Below, one piece after another: positions 6,158 through 13,255 of a stretch of DNA of 14,368 nt. Location of the stretch: positions 1-14,368 of the forward strand of contig URNY01000065.1 in assembly GCA_900549375.1 (NCBI GenBank), in the 5' to 3' direction. This stretch comes from an uncultured Bacteroidales bacterium (GTDB lineage Bacteria; Bacteroidota; Bacteroidia; Bacteroidales; Muribaculaceae). The notes below the pieces were generated by a model. It worked only from the letters and a program-made list of their open reading frames with translations, did not search any database and had not been told where the DNA came from. A program made the position numbers and the translations under genes. Position 1 is the first letter of the stretch; each line of letters opens with the position of its first letter.

Positions 6158-7467
6158 AACATACGATTCTCTTTTCCATAGTATTTGCATTGTCGACATT
6201 CACAACCGTCGGAGCATCGGAGTCTCCGCGGTTACGCATCTCCACAATTCCCGTGGGGGAGGGGTATTGCCGCACATCGGTGAATGCCGCCAGCTTCCGC
6301 GTCAGTCCGCTGACGAGCAACGATAGTGTGCAGTATATTTCATATTATGATCCCGAAGGATATGTCACAATCGGGAAACGCCATCTTGATTCCGACAAAT
6401 GGGACTTGCACCGCACGCAATACAAAGGTAATGTGAAAGACGCCCACAACGTGATCAGCATCGGCCTTGACGGAGAAGGGCGGCTGCATGCCTCGTTCGA
6501 CCATCATGGCGACACGCTCCGCTATTGCCGCGCCGTGGCTCCGGGAAGTCTTGAGCTCGGGCCTCTCGAAAGCATGACAGGGCGCGGCGAGAACGATGTG
6601 ACCTATCCGGAATTCTATACTCTTCCCGGAGGCGACATGCTGTTTGCCTATCGTTCGGGAGCATCCGGACGCGGCAATCTCGTCATAAACCGCTATGATC
6701 TTAAGACCGGCAAATGGAACCGGGTCCATGATGTGGTGATTGACGGGGAAGGGGAGCGCAACGCCTATTGGCAGATGTTTGCTGACCCATCGGGCACCAT
6801 CCATCTTTCATGGGTATGGCGCGAGACATGGCTCGTTGAAACCAACCACGACATCTGTTATGCGTATTCCGATGATGGTGCCCGCACATGGAAACGCAGC
6901 GACGGCACGGCATATGAACTGCCGATACGCGAGTCTACGGCGGAAATAGCATGGCGCGTGCCGCAGAATTCTGAACTTATCAACCAGACCGGCATGACGG
7001 CCGACAGCGAGGGGCATCCTTATGTGGCCACTTATTGGAGAGAACAGGGCGATAGCGTGCCCCAATACCGCCTTGTCTGGCACGATGGCAAAGAATGGCG
7101 CATGACCTCCGTCGGAAACCGGCGCACACCTTTCTCACTCTCGGGCGGAGGCACGAAGAAGATTCCGATAGCGCGTCCTAAGATAGTGTCCGACGGAAGG
7201 GTCGCTTTCTATATTTTTCGCGATGAGGAGAGAGGATCGAAGGTCAGTATGGCCTATACTCCGGAGCTCGGCGTAAAGGAATGGAGTATGTCCGACCTCA
7301 CCGATACCCAGGTGGATTCCTGGGAGCCATCGATCGACGGCAATTTATGGAACAGTCGCCGGAGACTCGATATTTTTGTGGAGCAGGTGTTTCAGGGTGA
7401 CGGTGAAAAGGTAGCGGAAGATGTGGCATTTTCTACTCCCGTGAATGTAATAAGCGTGGAATTTTAA
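6154..7467 (+). CDS. Secreted BNR_4-type beta-propeller protein, possible polysaccharide lyase
   Basis: I start at the ATG at 6154, giving 437 residues. It overlaps the GNAT stop and opens a clear Sec signal peptide (MKHTILFSIVFALSTFTTVG, likely cut after Ala21); the frame is open further upstream, but that extension only shadows the GNAT gene. The mature protein looks like a seven-bladed BNR_4 propeller, with Asp-box-like turns LDGEGRLHASFDHHG (105-119), ADPSGTIHLSW (210-220), YSDDGARTWKRSDG (238-251) and ADSEGHPYVATYW (283-295). His117/His118, Tyr151, Tyr166/Arg167 and Asn193/Tyr195 are in conserved-looking positions. BNR_4 propellers include ulvan lyases (PL24/PL25) and related enzymes that act on uronic-acid or rhamnose polymers, where His, Tyr and Arg catalyse. 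Substrate and activity here are inference. It is probably periplasmic, since no lipobox is present. No SusC/SusD pair is adjacent. Confidence 0.87.
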   Translation: MKHTILFSIVFALSTFTTVGASESPRLRISTIPVGEGYCRTSVNAASFRVSPLTSNDSVQYISYYDPEGYVTIGKRHLDSDKWDLHRTQYKGNVKDAHNVISIGLDGEGRLHASFDHHGDTLRYCRAVAPGSLELGPLESMTGRGENDVTYPEFYTLPGGDMLFAYRSGASGRGNLVINRYDLKTGKWNRVHDVVIDGEGERNAYWQMFADPSGTIHLSWVWRETWLVETNHDICYAYSDDGARTWKRSDGTAYELPIRESTAEIAWRVPQNSELINQTGMTADSEGHPYVATYWREQGDSVPQYRLVWHDGKEWRMTSVGNRRTPFSLSGGGTKKIPIARPKIVSDGRVAFYIFRDEERGSKVSMAYTPELGVKEWSMSDLTDTQVDSWEPSIDGNLWNSRRRLDIFVEQVFQGDGEKVAEDVAFSTPVNVISVEF

Positions 7468-7502
7468 GAAACGAGGTTCAATCAACCAACAGGGCATCAG
7501 GA

Positions 7503-8510
7503 ATGTTTTATAAGAGTCAATGCGACAAATATAAACATTCTGCTATGAACAGCACTACCGATACAATTTCGAAAAAACTGAAACACTTCTGGCATGTTGT
7601 CTCCAACGTTCGCCCTATAGTGTGGATCTGTCTATACTTCAGTCTGATGCCCCTTTTCGGTCTCCTCTATTACTGGATGCCGGATTCGCAGTTTCGCATC
7701 CCTGAGGGAGCAGGCGTGGATTATGGTTCCTGGCTCTATTATAGCATCGTTACTATCACTACCCTCGGCTTCGGAGATTATACGCCCGCTCACGGCTGGG
7801 CGCAGGCGGTTACGGCAATCGAAGTGATGTGCGGCCTGCTTTTCCTGGGCTTCTTCCTCAACTCTGTGGGGTCGATGAAATCGGAAATCGATCTGGAGAG
7901 TGAACGCGAAAGAGAGAAAGCGCTCCATGAAAGTTCTGAATTCTCAAAGCTCTCGAAGAATATACCGGTGCTTCTCCACAAACTGAACCTGTATCTTGCC
8001 TATTGCCGCGCCGTAACCACTCCGCTCGCTCAACGTGATGGGCGGCTTGACTATAATCCGGAGTTTAACTTCAGCGATATGCGGGATCTTTACCGGCCCT
8101 CCGGCATCCCTTCGGATCATTCCTCGCGTCCGGCGGTGGAAGGCTTGCTCGTTTGCGCCTCAAATACGAGTCTCTATCTCGATTCTCTGCAATCGCGAAT
8201 CGACCTCACGATATGGCCCGAGATGCTCGAAGACTGTTTCGCATTCGTGGCCGCCTGCCAGATGTTTATTTCCTCCGATCTTCTGAAAGACTGGCCCGAA
8301 AGAGAGAAAAAGAGGATTTCGGCAAAAAGTGTGGAAGAGGCAGTGGAGAGCATCTCCAGCGATATCGGCAACTGGACGGGACCCGAGGAGGCCGGTAAAC
8401 GTGTGGATATGGCTCCGGCAATAGAGCTATATCATTTTATAAAGGAGACCGGACGCCTCTCGCGTAACCTCGAATTGGTTGCCACCAAACTCGCCTCGCA
8501 GGGGAAATAG
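7503..8510 (+). CDS. Two-helix potassium channel with an unrecognised C-terminal domain
   Basis: This 335-residue membrane protein is of the KcsA/MthK-like ion channel type. The first helix spans about residues 38-58 (IVWICLYFSLMPLFGLLYYW). A pore helix WLYYSIVTIT follows, with the selectivity filter TLGFGDYTP (87-95; GFG replaces the commoner GYG), and the second helix is about 101-122 (VTAIEVMCGLLFLGFFLNSV). A charged coiled-coil-like linker (126-145) leads to about 190 mostly helical residues without the RCK nucleotide-binding signature (GxGxxG) usual in such channels. That domain includes SKNIPVLLHKLNLYLAYCRA and IWPEMLEDCFAFVAACQMF. The first ATG (7503) is annotated, but Met15 (7545) is a reasonable alternative, since residues 1-14 look non-conserved. 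It follows the BNR_4 gene by 35 bases, so shared transcription is possible. Potassium conduction is inferred from the filter. Confidence 0.88.
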   Translation: MFYKSQCDKYKHSAMNSTTDTISKKLKHFWHVVSNVRPIVWICLYFSLMPLFGLLYYWMPDSQFRIPEGAGVDYGSWLYYSIVTITTLGFGDYTPAHGWAQAVTAIEVMCGLLFLGFFLNSVGSMKSEIDLESEREREKALHESSEFSKLSKNIPVLLHKLNLYLAYCRAVTTPLAQRDGRLDYNPEFNFSDMRDLYRPSGIPSDHSSRPAVEGLLVCASNTSLYLDSLQSRIDLTIWPEMLEDCFAFVAACQMFISSDLLKDWPEREKKRISAKSVEEAVESISSDIGNWTGPEEAGKRVDMAPAIELYHFIKETGRLSRNLELVATKLASQGK

Positions 8511-8528
8511 TTTTATCGCCTAAGACAT

Positions 8529-8536
8529 AGAGTCTA
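8529..8536 (+). repeat. Core copy of the AGAGTCTA motif
   Basis: The 8-base core AGAGTCTA occurs 18 bases past the channel stop codon, within the 68-base gap between convergent genes. A weak imperfect hairpin (AGAC/GTCT, flanked by GTTTT and AAAAC) spans 8512-8541. It is too weak to call a terminator. Confidence 0.25.
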
Positions 8537-8578
8537 AAACGATTTCTTAATATTGCTCCGAGGAATGATGTGGAAGAG

Positions 8579-9124
8579 TTATTTTTCGGGCAGCACGATG
8601 CGTTTCAGGCAAGAGCAGGCATCCTCGAGGAGGTTGAGCACGATTTCGAAGCCGGCGGCTCCCTCCCAATATGGGTCCGGGATGGAATACGCCTCCGGAT
8701 AATGCTCCGCGAAATCGCTCATCCGGGCTATTTTCTCCATAGTCTCCGGCGAAGGCGCGGCGTCGCGAAGATCGCTGATGTTGCGGTCGTCCATGCCCAA
8801 GATAAGATCGAAATGCCGGAAATCCTCTTCGCGTATCACCCGGCTGCGGTGCTCGAGACGCAAGCCTCGCCCGAAAGCGGCGTGACGCATGCGGCGGTCG
8901 GGCAAGTCGCCGGCATGACCTCCGTAGAATCCTGCGGAGTCGAGTTCAGGTTGTAGATCCTTTGGCATGCGTGAGCAAAGATCGCGCATAATCCCTTCGG
9001 CCGCCGGACTGCGGCAGATATTCCCTAAACACACGAAAAGTATTCTTATCGGCCGGTTTTCGGCCCGGGCGGCTGCAACCGCCTTATGCGCTGCAACGAC
9101 AGCATTCTTTGTCGGTTTTTCCAT
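8579..9124 (-). CDS. Low-molecular-weight protein tyrosine phosphatase
   Basis: This 181-residue cytoplasmic phosphatase removes phosphate from protein phosphotyrosine. The active-site loop CLGNICRSP starts at Cys32 (nucleophile) with Arg38, giving the CX5R signature. The general-acid loop is DPYWEG (Asp149), and ILGMDDRNISDL (about 107-118) is the usual central segment. Family members normally begin a few residues before the loop; this one has about 25 extra Ala-rich N-terminal residues (MEKPTKNAVVAAHKAVAAAR). No ATG exists between that start and the loop, so I keep 9122-9124. In Bacteroidota these enzymes often pair with tyrosine kinases of capsule synthesis, but no kinase or capsule gene is visible here, so the target is unknown. 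It is divergent from the GH97 gene. Confidence 0.93.
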   Translation of the reverse strand: MEKPTKNAVVAAHKAVAAARAENRPIRILFVCLGNICRSPAAEGIMRDLCSRMPKDLQPELDSAGFYGGHAGDLPDRRMRHAAFGRGLRLEHRSRVIREEDFRHFDLILGMDDRNISDLRDAAPSPETMEKIARMSDFAEHYPEAYSIPDPYWEGAAGFEIVLNLLEDACSCLKRIVLPEK

Positions 9125-9229
9125 AATCTATTTTTTGAACGCGACAAAGCCTTTTTAAGTATATCGACCTGCACGCCGGGCCGCGAGTTGTTAATAAGCA
9201 ATATAAAATCAAAAAGATTCTTGATTTCG

Positions 9230-9260
9230 TTGTAAAACAACAGTTTTAATTATATCTTTG
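9230..9260 (+). promoter_or_regulatory. Bacteroidota-type promoter of the GH97 gene
   Basis: A perfect -7 box TATCTTTG (9253-9260) is preceded after 20 bases by TTG (9230-9232, in the context CGTTGT). The expected start near 9266 leaves a leader of about 70 bases. That leader ends in TAACCTAACCTAATAATA directly before the ATG, an AT-rich approach with no Shine-Dalgarno site, usual in Bacteroidota. Confidence 0.65.
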
Positions 9261-9338
9261 CAGAGAAAATGAATTCTTTCCTTACGAAACACGGCATACG
9301 TCATAATGCTTCCGATAATCTAACCTAACCTAATAATA

Positions 9339-11483
9339 ATGACAATTAAACTTAAAGGCTTTGCCGCTCTCCTTGTGTCGGCAGCCGCTGCCCTTCCCGC
9401 TTTCGGGCAGACACACACTCTGACATCGCCCGACGGCGACATGTCGATGCGTTTTTCCCTATCAGCCGACGGCACTCCCCGTTACGAGCTTGACTTCAAG
9501 GGTAAAAGCGTTGTGAAACCAAGTCGCCTCGGTTTCGAAATCAAGAAAACAAAACAGGTGAAGGATGGCCGCGCGCTCAGCGACGGTTTCGAAATCGTAT
9601 CGGTCGACACCGCTTCCAACGATGACACCTGGACACCCGTCTGGGGCGAGGAAAAGGAGATCCGCAACCATTACAACGAGATGGTTGTGAACCTTCGTCA
9701 GAAAGAGACCAAGCGCCTGATGTCGCTCCGCTTCCGACTTTTCGACGACGGTCTCGGCTTCCGCTATGAGTTCCCCATGCAGAAGAAACTCAGCTATTTC
9801 GTGATCACCGACGAGCTTACGGAATTCGCTATGCCTTCCGATCATGAGGCTTACTGGATTCCCGCGGACTACGACACTCAGGAGTTCGACTATACCCGCA
9901 GCCGCATGTCGGAGATTCCCTCGAAAGTGAGAGAGGTGAGAGGTCCTTCTTACGACTGGACCACGATCCCGGCCGACAACGGCGTGCAGACCGCCCTTAT
10001 GCTCAAAAGCGACGACGGTCTCTACATCAACCTGCATGAGGCCGCGCTTGTTGACTATCCCTGCATGCATCTCGAGCTCGACACCGCCACCAATACCTTC
10101 AAGGCCATGCTCACGCCCGATGCCGTCGGCGACAAAGCCTACATGCAGACCGATTGCGTCACCCCCTGGCGCACGATTATCGTGAGCGACGATGCCCGCG
10201 ACATCCTTGCCTCGCGCATCACCCTCAACCTCAACGAGCCCTGTAAGATCGAGGATACAAGCTGGATCAAGCCGATGAAATACGTTGGCGTATGGTGGGA
10301 GATGATCAACCGCAAGAGCAAATGGAGCTATACCAACGATCTGCCAAATATCCATCTCGACCGTGTTGACTATACCAAGACCAAACCTCACGGAAAGCAT
10401 GGTGCAACCACTGAGAATGTGAAGAAATACATCGACTTCGCAGCCGAGCATGGTTTCGACGGAGTGCTCGTGGAGGGATGGAACACCGGCTGGGAAGACT
10501 GGTCGGGCAAGATGAAGGATGAAGTGTTCGATTTCGTAACTCCCTATCCCGATTTCGACCTGCCCGCAATTCGCGATTACGCCAAGGAGAAAGGCGTGAA
10601 GATGATAATGCATCATGAAACCTCCAGCTCCGTGCGCAACTACGAGCGCCGCATGGACGAGGCCTACAAGTTTATGAAAGATAACGGCTACGACGCAGTG
10701 AAGAGCGGTTATGTGGGTAATATCATACCCGCAGGCAGCAACCACTTCAGCCAGTGGCTTGTGAACCATTACCTCTACGCCGTGAAGAAAGCGGCCGACT
10801 ATAAGATCATGGTTAATGCCCATGAGGCTGTGCGTCCCACCGGACTCTGCCGCACATGGCCCAACCTCATCGGCAATGAATCCGCCCGCGGTTCGGAGTA
10901 TCAGGCATTCGGCGGAAGCAAACCGAGCCATACCACCATTCTTCCCTTCACGCGTCTTGTAGGCGGCCCGATGGATTATACTCCCGGTCTGTTCGAAAAC
11001 GACATGCGTAAGTATAATCCCAAGAACACATCATGGGTGAACACCACGCTCGCCAACCAGCTCTCGCTTTATGTCACGATGTCGAGCCCCCTGCAGATGG
11101 CGGCCGATTTCCCCGAGACCTACGAGAAGTTCATGGACGCGTTCCAGTTCATCAAGGACGTGGCTCTCGACTGGGACCACAGCTATTACCTCGAGGCCGA
11201 GCCGATGGAATATCTCACGGTAGCCCGCAAAGCCAAAGGGGAAGAGAAATGGTTTGTGGGGGGCACCAACGGCGCTGATCCCCGCACGGCCGAGGTTGAC
11301 TTCTCCTTCCTCCCCGCCGGCAAATACAAGGCCGTTGTCTATCGCGACGCCAAGGATGCTCACTATCGCAACAATCCTCAGGCATATGTGATCGAGACAA
11401 AGACAGTGACCCCGAAGACAAAGATGAAGATTCATGAGGCAGCCGGAGGTGGCTTCGCAATCTCCATCCTCCCCGTGAAATAA
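9339..11483 (+). CDS. susB: Glycoside hydrolase family 97, SusB-like alpha-glucosidase
   Basis: This 714-residue enzyme cleaves alpha-glucosidic bonds at non-reducing ends of oligosaccharides, probably in the periplasm. A Sec signal peptide (MTIKLKGFAALLVSAAAALP, cut near residue 23, AFG-QTH) precedes the N-terminal GH97 beta-sandwich (about 25-290), a (beta/alpha)8 barrel (about 300-600) and a C-terminal beta domain ending AISILPVK. By alignment from memory with Bacteroides SusB, a constant offset of 12 places Glu427 (MHHETSS) and Glu496 (NAHEAVRP) at the base positions, and Glu520 (NESARGSE) at the acid position. Glu182, Glu496 and Glu514 then fall at the calcium ligands. This is the inverting subgroup, not the retaining one. 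The symbol reflects similarity only: no susC, susD or susR is nearby, so it may not belong to a starch locus. It has its own promoter and converges on the GH53 gene. Confidence 0.95.
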   Translation: MTIKLKGFAALLVSAAAALPAFGQTHTLTSPDGDMSMRFSLSADGTPRYELDFKGKSVVKPSRLGFEIKKTKQVKDGRALSDGFEIVSVDTASNDDTWTPVWGEEKEIRNHYNEMVVNLRQKETKRLMSLRFRLFDDGLGFRYEFPMQKKLSYFVITDELTEFAMPSDHEAYWIPADYDTQEFDYTRSRMSEIPSKVREVRGPSYDWTTIPADNGVQTALMLKSDDGLYINLHEAALVDYPCMHLELDTATNTFKAMLTPDAVGDKAYMQTDCVTPWRTIIVSDDARDILASRITLNLNEPCKIEDTSWIKPMKYVGVWWEMINRKSKWSYTNDLPNIHLDRVDYTKTKPHGKHGATTENVKKYIDFAAEHGFDGVLVEGWNTGWEDWSGKMKDEVFDFVTPYPDFDLPAIRDYAKEKGVKMIMHHETSSSVRNYERRMDEAYKFMKDNGYDAVKSGYVGNIIPAGSNHFSQWLVNHYLYAVKKAADYKIMVNAHEAVRPTGLCRTWPNLIGNESARGSEYQAFGGSKPSHTTILPFTRLVGGPMDYTPGLFENDMRKYNPKNTSWVNTTLANQLSLYVTMSSPLQMAADFPETYEKFMDAFQFIKDVALDWDHSYYLEAEPMEYLTVARKAKGEEKWFVGGTNGADPRTAEVDFSFLPAGKYKAVVYRDAKDAHYRNNPQAYVIETKTVTPKTKMKIHEAAGGGFAISILPVK

Positions 11484-11494
11484 CAGAGTCTATA
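11482..11494 (+). repeat. Copy 2 of the AACAGAGTCTATA motif
   Basis: The 13-base AACAGAGTCTATA begins inside the GH97 stop codon (TAA, 11481-11483) and lies 21 bases before the terminator stem. An identical 13-mer is in the leader of the convergent GH53 gene on the other strand (12868-12856). Confidence 0.3.
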
Positions 11495-11515
11495 CAACCA
11501 TAACTTTACAAATGA

Positions 11516-11551
11516 AAAACGGCCTGCATCCGCAAAGGAGCAGGCCGTTTT
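11516..11551. terminator. Bidirectional intrinsic terminator between GH97 and GH53 genes
   Basis: AAAACGGCCTGC (11516-11527) pairs perfectly with GCAGGCCGTTTT (11540-11551), forming a 12-bp stem around a 12-base loop. The A/T ends supply the T-run on either strand. It lies between the two convergent stop codons, 32 bases after GH97 and 19 bases after GH53, and should terminate both. Confidence 0.92.
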
Positions 11552-11570
11552 GTTCATAAGACAGGAGGCG

Positions 11571-12833
11571 TCAGCGCACGATTATTTTGCGTCCGCGACT
11601 CACGTAAATACCCGGATTTACGGGATTGTCGACGCGGCGACCCGAGAGGTCGTACCAAACGCGGTTCTGCTCCTCGGCTTCCGGGGTTGTGATATCCTCC
11701 ACGCCGCTCGATTCGGCAAACGAACAGATCTCTTTGAGCGCCGGAGTCGCGCGGCCGTTGGTGGAATCGAAGAGGGGAGCGTTATACCATCCCTGAAGGC
11801 TTGTGCCGTAAGCGTTATATTCCATCCACCACCAGAATAGGCCGTTAACCGCAGGATGCTGCTCGAGGAGGGTGACGAGGTCTTTGGCATACTTCGCCTG
11901 CCCTTCGTAGGAGAGCGGCCATTTGGAGGAGAAATCCTTGTCGCCAAGCGCCCACTTATAGCTATAGCCCGTCTCGACGATCATGATTTTCTTTTCCGGA
12001 TAATTCTGCTCAAGACTTGTCAGAGCATTGGCGAGTACAGAAATATCTCCGTGCCAATAGGGGTAATAGCTAAGGCCGATGATGTCGTAGTCGATGCCGA
12101 GTTTCTTCATCTGGTCGTAGAAATTTTTCTGCACGCCAGTCTGCTCCACGCGCTCGGTATGGATCACGATCTTCGCCTTCGGACATACCTCCCGGCAGGC
12201 CTTGGTGGCATTGTTCAGGAGCTTGCCGAACCTTGCCCAGTTGGCATCACTGCCCATCAGCGCCTTCTTCGGACTCGAAGTTCCCTCCGGACCCCACAGC
12301 ATACCATAGCTGATCTCATTGCCCGGCTGGATGAACGCCGGAACGATGCCGTCGGCTTTCAGAGCCTCGAGCGTCTCCTTGGTATAATCGTAGATCTTCT
12401 GATAAAGCTGTTCATCGTTTAGACTCTGCCAGTCGATGGGCGTCCACTGCTTCGCCGGGTCGGCCCACGTGTCGGAATAATGGAAATCGAGCATGAGATC
12501 CATACCGTTGTCGACAATCCTCTTGCATAGCGGCTTGATATACTCGAGGTCCTGACATGCATTCGGATCATATTTCGTATCGCCGGCATCGGCAGAATGC
12601 AATTCCTTATACTTCTTCGGGTTCACGAACAGGCGCACGCGCATCGCGTTCATTCCCTCCTGATGCAGCCAGGGCAGAAGCTCCGGGATGAGTTTGCCCG
12701 TGTAATCATTATACTTGGCTCCTGCCTTCTCATATTCCGGCAGGAGCGAGATGTCGCCGCCAGCATATCTCCGGGCATGAATGCCCGACAGACAGAGCGC
12801 GGCCATCGCGAAAAGTGTAAATATTTTTTTCAT
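11571..12833 (-). CDS. GH53 arabinogalactan endo-beta-1,4-galactanase
   Basis: This 420-residue enzyme hydrolyses beta-1,4-galactan, such as pectin side chains. A Sec signal peptide (MKKIFTLFAMAALCLSGIHA) is followed by the GH53 TIM barrel: YAGGDISLLPEYEKAG (23-38), MNAMRVRLFVNP (61-72), MDLMLDFHYSDTWADPAKQ (111-129) with the family's DFHYSD, and FIQPGNEISYGMLW (167-180) with the acid/base Glu173. The nucleophile is Glu287 in MIVETGYSY, and GLFWWWMEY (331-339) follows near the barrel end. After the barrel, residues about 391-420 (VWYDLSGRRVDNPVNPGIYV and a basic end) form a short tail common on Bacteroidota secreted proteins that resembles type IX secretion tails. The ATG follows directly on the leader with no Shine-Dalgarno site. 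It is a stand-alone gene; no galactan transporter or SusC/SusD is visible. Confidence 0.95.
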   Translation of the reverse strand: MKKIFTLFAMAALCLSGIHARRYAGGDISLLPEYEKAGAKYNDYTGKLIPELLPWLHQEGMNAMRVRLFVNPKKYKELHSADAGDTKYDPNACQDLEYIKPLCKRIVDNGMDLMLDFHYSDTWADPAKQWTPIDWQSLNDEQLYQKIYDYTKETLEALKADGIVPAFIQPGNEISYGMLWGPEGTSSPKKALMGSDANWARFGKLLNNATKACREVCPKAKIVIHTERVEQTGVQKNFYDQMKKLGIDYDIIGLSYYPYWHGDISVLANALTSLEQNYPEKKIMIVETGYSYKWALGDKDFSSKWPLSYEGQAKYAKDLVTLLEQHPAVNGLFWWWMEYNAYGTSLQGWYNAPLFDSTNGRATPALKEICSFAESSGVEDITTPEAEEQNRVWYDLSGRRVDNPVNPGIYVSRGRKIIVR

Positions 12834-12855
12834 ACTTATAGGGTTTTCATGGAAA

Positions 12856-12868
12856 TATAGACTCTGTT
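12856..12868 (-). repeat. Copy 3 of the AACAGAGTCTATA motif
   Basis: The minus strand reads AACAGAGTCTATA, identical to 11482-11494 (+), followed by TTTCC. It sits in the predicted 5' leader of the GH53 gene, 22 bases before its start codon. TATATTTC within it is also a near match to a -7 box, so it could be promoter sequence instead. Confidence 0.3.
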
Positions 12869-12907
12869 TTTTAATTTAAGAAGATAAGAATGTTCATTCC
12901 GAATACG

Positions 12908-12915
12908 CAAAATTA
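12908..12915 (-). promoter_or_regulatory. Candidate -7 box of the GH53 gene
   Basis: The minus strand reads TAATTTTG (12915-12908), matching TAnnTTTG perfectly, but no TTTG lies 19 to 21 bases upstream. If used, it would give a leader of about 65 bases. TATATTTC at 12859-12852 is an alternative with one mismatch. Confidence 0.4.
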
Positions 12916-12937
12916 ACAAATTTTTCTAACACTCTCT

Positions 12938-13048
12938 ATGCCATCGTTGTTTTCAACAAAGCCATATCTGACTTTAGGATTTGCCGGGGTATTAAAAGGG
13001 CGGCAGCTAACCCTTCGGAGAGCATCGCATAGTCAGCGCTTCCGATAG
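12938..13048 (+). CDS. Possible 36-residue small protein (doubtful)
   Basis: An ATG at 12938 opens 36 codons beginning MPSLFSTKPYLTLGFAGVLK and ending ASHSQRFR, a hydrophobic first half and a basic end. I see no Shine-Dalgarno site or dedicated promoter. The opposite strand is also open and protein-like over the same bases (for example SADYAMLSEGLAAALLIP), so only one reading, or neither, can be real. A degenerate gene remnant or a conserved non-coding repeat would look the same. Confidence 0.2.
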   Translation: MPSLFSTKPYLTLGFAGVLKGRQLTLRRASHSQRFR

Positions 13049-13217
13049 AGGCTTCCTGCGCATTGACAATCAGAGTGTTTTTCAGATGTCAGTGTGTGTT
13101 CTGCTTAATAACAACCCCAGAAAAAGTTTGGATACAAAAGGATGAAAAAAATATTGTACACCTTAACATTTTTTTAGCGTGGCAGGCTAAGCGTCGGGAA
13201 ATATGCGAATTTTTAAC

Positions 13218-13225
13218 TATATTTG
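13218..13225 (+). promoter_or_regulatory. -7 box of the valS promoter
   Basis: TATATTTG is a perfect TAnnTTTG box. The transcript would start near 13231, giving a leader of about 25 bases. The upstream element is poor, since no TTTG is found about 19 bases before. Confidence 0.55.
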
Positions 13226-13255
13226 CAGGCTGAAATTAATAAGAGATAAACGTTT

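Larger units (their letters stand above)
12834..13255. other. Intergenic region between the GH53 gene and valS
   Basis: These 422 bases hold the GH53 leader and a candidate -7 box on the minus strand, an island of mixed composition (12936-13088), and the valS promoter. The island reads on the plus strand as a complete 36-codon frame (12938-13048), and on the minus strand as 50 open codons to a stop at 12936-12938 but with no start near the beginning. From 13089 to 13217 the sequence is AT-rich, with poly-A and poly-T runs, and I see nothing specific. No tRNA, T-box or riboswitch fold could be recognised. Confidence 0.6.

Noticed and set aside
8512..8541. Possible terminator between the channel and phosphatase genes
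   Set aside because: The stem is only four to five pairs with bulges, and no T-run follows.
9046..9240. 64-codon minus-strand frame upstream of and overlapping the phosphatase gene
   Set aside because: Its second half overlaps the phosphatase start in another frame, and its first half covers the GH97 promoter. There is no start signal or recognisable domain.
9462..10931. 489-codon open frame on the minus strand inside the GH97 gene
   Set aside because: It is the antisense shadow of a well-supported GH97 gene. It is His/Val/Gly-rich with no domain pattern and results from G/C bias in third positions.
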